From an uncultured delta proteobacterium (GTDB taxonomy: Bacteria; Bdellovibrionota_C; UBA2361; OMII01): DNA of 44,995 nt. Within the stretch, counting starts at the first letter, position 1. Each line of letters opens with the position of its first letter. The stretch spans positions 1-44,995 of the forward strand of contig CAIVDM010000001.1 in NCBI GenBank assembly GCA_903904735.1, given 5' to 3'. The notes beneath the pieces are model-generated. The model made no database searches. It was not told where the DNA came from and worked only from the letters and a program-made list of their open reading frames with translations. This document shows positions 43,847 through 44,995 of the stretch, in pieces. The translations under genes were made by a program, and so were the position numbers.

Positions 43847-44995
43847 ATGAGTGCGGCAGTAAAAATTAAAGAGACCCCTGTCTCCACAGGTTCATGGGCA
43901 GAGCGGGCGTTACAGGCGGCTGAGGACAGGCAGAGTCATCTCAAGTCGGCGTCTCTTACCAAGCTCGTAGCGGAAGCTCGAGGGGTCTGGAATAAGCTTT
44001 CATTTCCCTCACAAAAGCTTGAGGATTGGAAGTACACGAATCCAGATTCGATCGCGCAGGGACCATATGATGTCGGATCTGGTGGAGATATCTCCACGAC
44101 CGCTCGTGAACTCCTCGACCGTGCGCGCGTGTCAAGCTTGGGTGCTTGTTGCGAGGTGGTGTTTGTGGACGGCGCGTACTCGGCCGAGTTGTCGCGTATT
44201 GAGCCCACCACTGGAGTGAGTGTCGCGCGAGCGACGGAAACGACAGCCTCAATTGGATCGCTTGGGCTTCACAAGGAAGAGTCCTTCGCGGCTTTAGCCA
44301 CGGCGTTATTCTCGGATTGCGTCTCTGTGACGGTAAAGAGGGGGAGTGTTGTTGAAGCCCCGATTCATGTTGTGCACGTAGCGACGGGGGCCTCAGCTGG
44401 TCGAGTGTCGACACCTCGTCTTCGAATCGATGCCGAGGAGGCTTCGCAAGTCACTGTTGTTGAATCGCATATCGGCGCTCAGGGCATTCGTTATCTCTCT
44501 CTGCCTATCGGCGAAATCGTGGCGGCATCTGGCTCAATCGTTGATTACTACAGGATCCAGCTTGAGTCTGAGGCCGCGAGTATCGTCTCAGGTCTTTCAG
44601 TGGAGCAACATAAGGACTCTGTGGTTCGTGCCCACATCTTCTCGTTCGGAGGAGCGCTTGTTAGAAACAACGTCCATATGGTTCTCAATGGCGCCGGAGC
44701 GCGGTCCGTCATAAACGGACTATCGCTCCTCTCAGATAAACAGCACGTCGATAACACAACGACGATCCATCACCGAGAGCCGAATACTGAGAGCCGCGAG
44801 CACTTCAAGGGTATTTATGCCAAAGAGAGTAGGGGTGTTTTCTCAGGGACGATCGTAGTCGATAAGATCGCCCAGAAGACCAATGCGTTTCAGTCGAACC
44901 AGGCGCTCCTGCTGTCATCGAACGCGAGCATCGATTCTCGTCCGCAGCTCAAGATTTGGGCAGACGATGTGAAATGCACACACGGAGCAACTGTA
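43847..44995 (+). CDS. sufD: Fe-S cluster assembly protein SufD, cut by window end
   Basis: 383 residues are visible from ATG 43847; the C-terminus lies beyond the window. LEDWKYTN near residue 60 is the SufD N-terminal motif. The final visible residues, LKIWADDVKCTHGATV, are the SufB/SufD signature, so it is a full-length gene continuing past 44995. SufD partners SufB and SufC in the scaffold. It starts 8 bases after sufC. sufS and sufE/sufU are not in the window; they may follow. Confidence 0.94.
   Translation, partial: MSAAVKIKETPVSTGSWAERALQAAEDRQSHLKSASLTKLVAEARGVWNKLSFPSQKLEDWKYTNPDSIAQGPYDVGSGGDISTTARELLDRARVSSLGACCEVVFVDGAYSAELSRIEPTTGVSVARATETTASIGSLGLHKEESFAALATALFSDCVSVTVKRGSVVEAPIHVVHVATGASAGRVSTPRLRIDAEEASQVTVVESHIGAQGIRYLSLPIGEIVAASGSIVDYYRIQLESEAASIVSGLSVEQHKDSVVRAHIFSFGGALVRNNVHMVLNGAGARSVINGLSLLSDKQHVDNTTTIHHREPNTESREHFKGIYAKESRGVFSGTIVVDKIAQKTNAFQSNQALLLSSNASIDSRPQLKIWADDVKCTHGATV

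Overview
The window is about 45 kb of bacterial chromosome with roughly even base composition, coded densely on both strands. It looks like a Gram-negative, probably deltaproteobacteria-like or candidate-phylum lineage. Support for this is a PilP-type pilus protein, an AMIN-domain exported protein, SufBCD, a PrkA/YeaH/SpoVR trio, a CPR-like DNA-pumping ATPase and secreted proteins with thrombospondin type 3 and Thr/Pro repeats. No marker here fixes the phylum, so the assignment is inference. No insertion sequence, integrase, CRISPR array or rRNA gene was seen.

Layout. 1-4332: two exported repeat-rich proteins on the minus strand (the first cut by the window edge, the second with an apparent frameshift that detaches its signal peptide) and a small membrane protein. 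4340-9141: a minus-strand purine block (purL, purF) and a protein-isoaspartate methyltransferase-like gene; purL has a possible operator-overlapped promoter. 9707-14405: the prkA-yeaH-spoVR stress operon. 14742-17903: an apparently undescribed two-gene operon, a 798-residue protein with about five XRE-like helix-turn-helix modules followed by a TerB/J-domain protein, with a palindrome over the operon start. 18001-22683: AMIN protein, a membrane/coiled-coil protein, comM and pilP, suggesting a link to type IV pili and DNA uptake.

22936-31761: tRNA-Pro, asnS, ornithine aminotransferase, a tandem HD protein whose first copy has lost its metal histidines, a YpsA-like nucleotide-binding protein, a saccharopine-dehydrogenase-family enzyme and an orphan type IV-secretion-like ATPase. 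31955-37236: manA and a eukaryotic-type UDP-glucose pyrophosphorylase (nucleotide sugars), an Na+/H+ antiporter-family protein and a DUF2520 dehydrogenase-like protein. 37318-39788: a SYLF protein, a small DUF6508-like protein and four tRNA genes (Thr, Thr, Tyr, Trp). Two or three tandem copies of a two-hairpin RNA-like unit lie between tRNA-Thr and tRNA-Tyr. 40004-44995: a divergent RelA/SpoT-synthetase-like protein, a small possible gene and sufBCD, with sufD cut by the window end.

The best candidates for something new are the multi-HTH plus TerB/DnaJ operon, the tandem hairpin units between tRNA genes, and the two degenerate stringent-response-like proteins (tandem HD at 25986-27461 and synthetase-like at 40004-41095).
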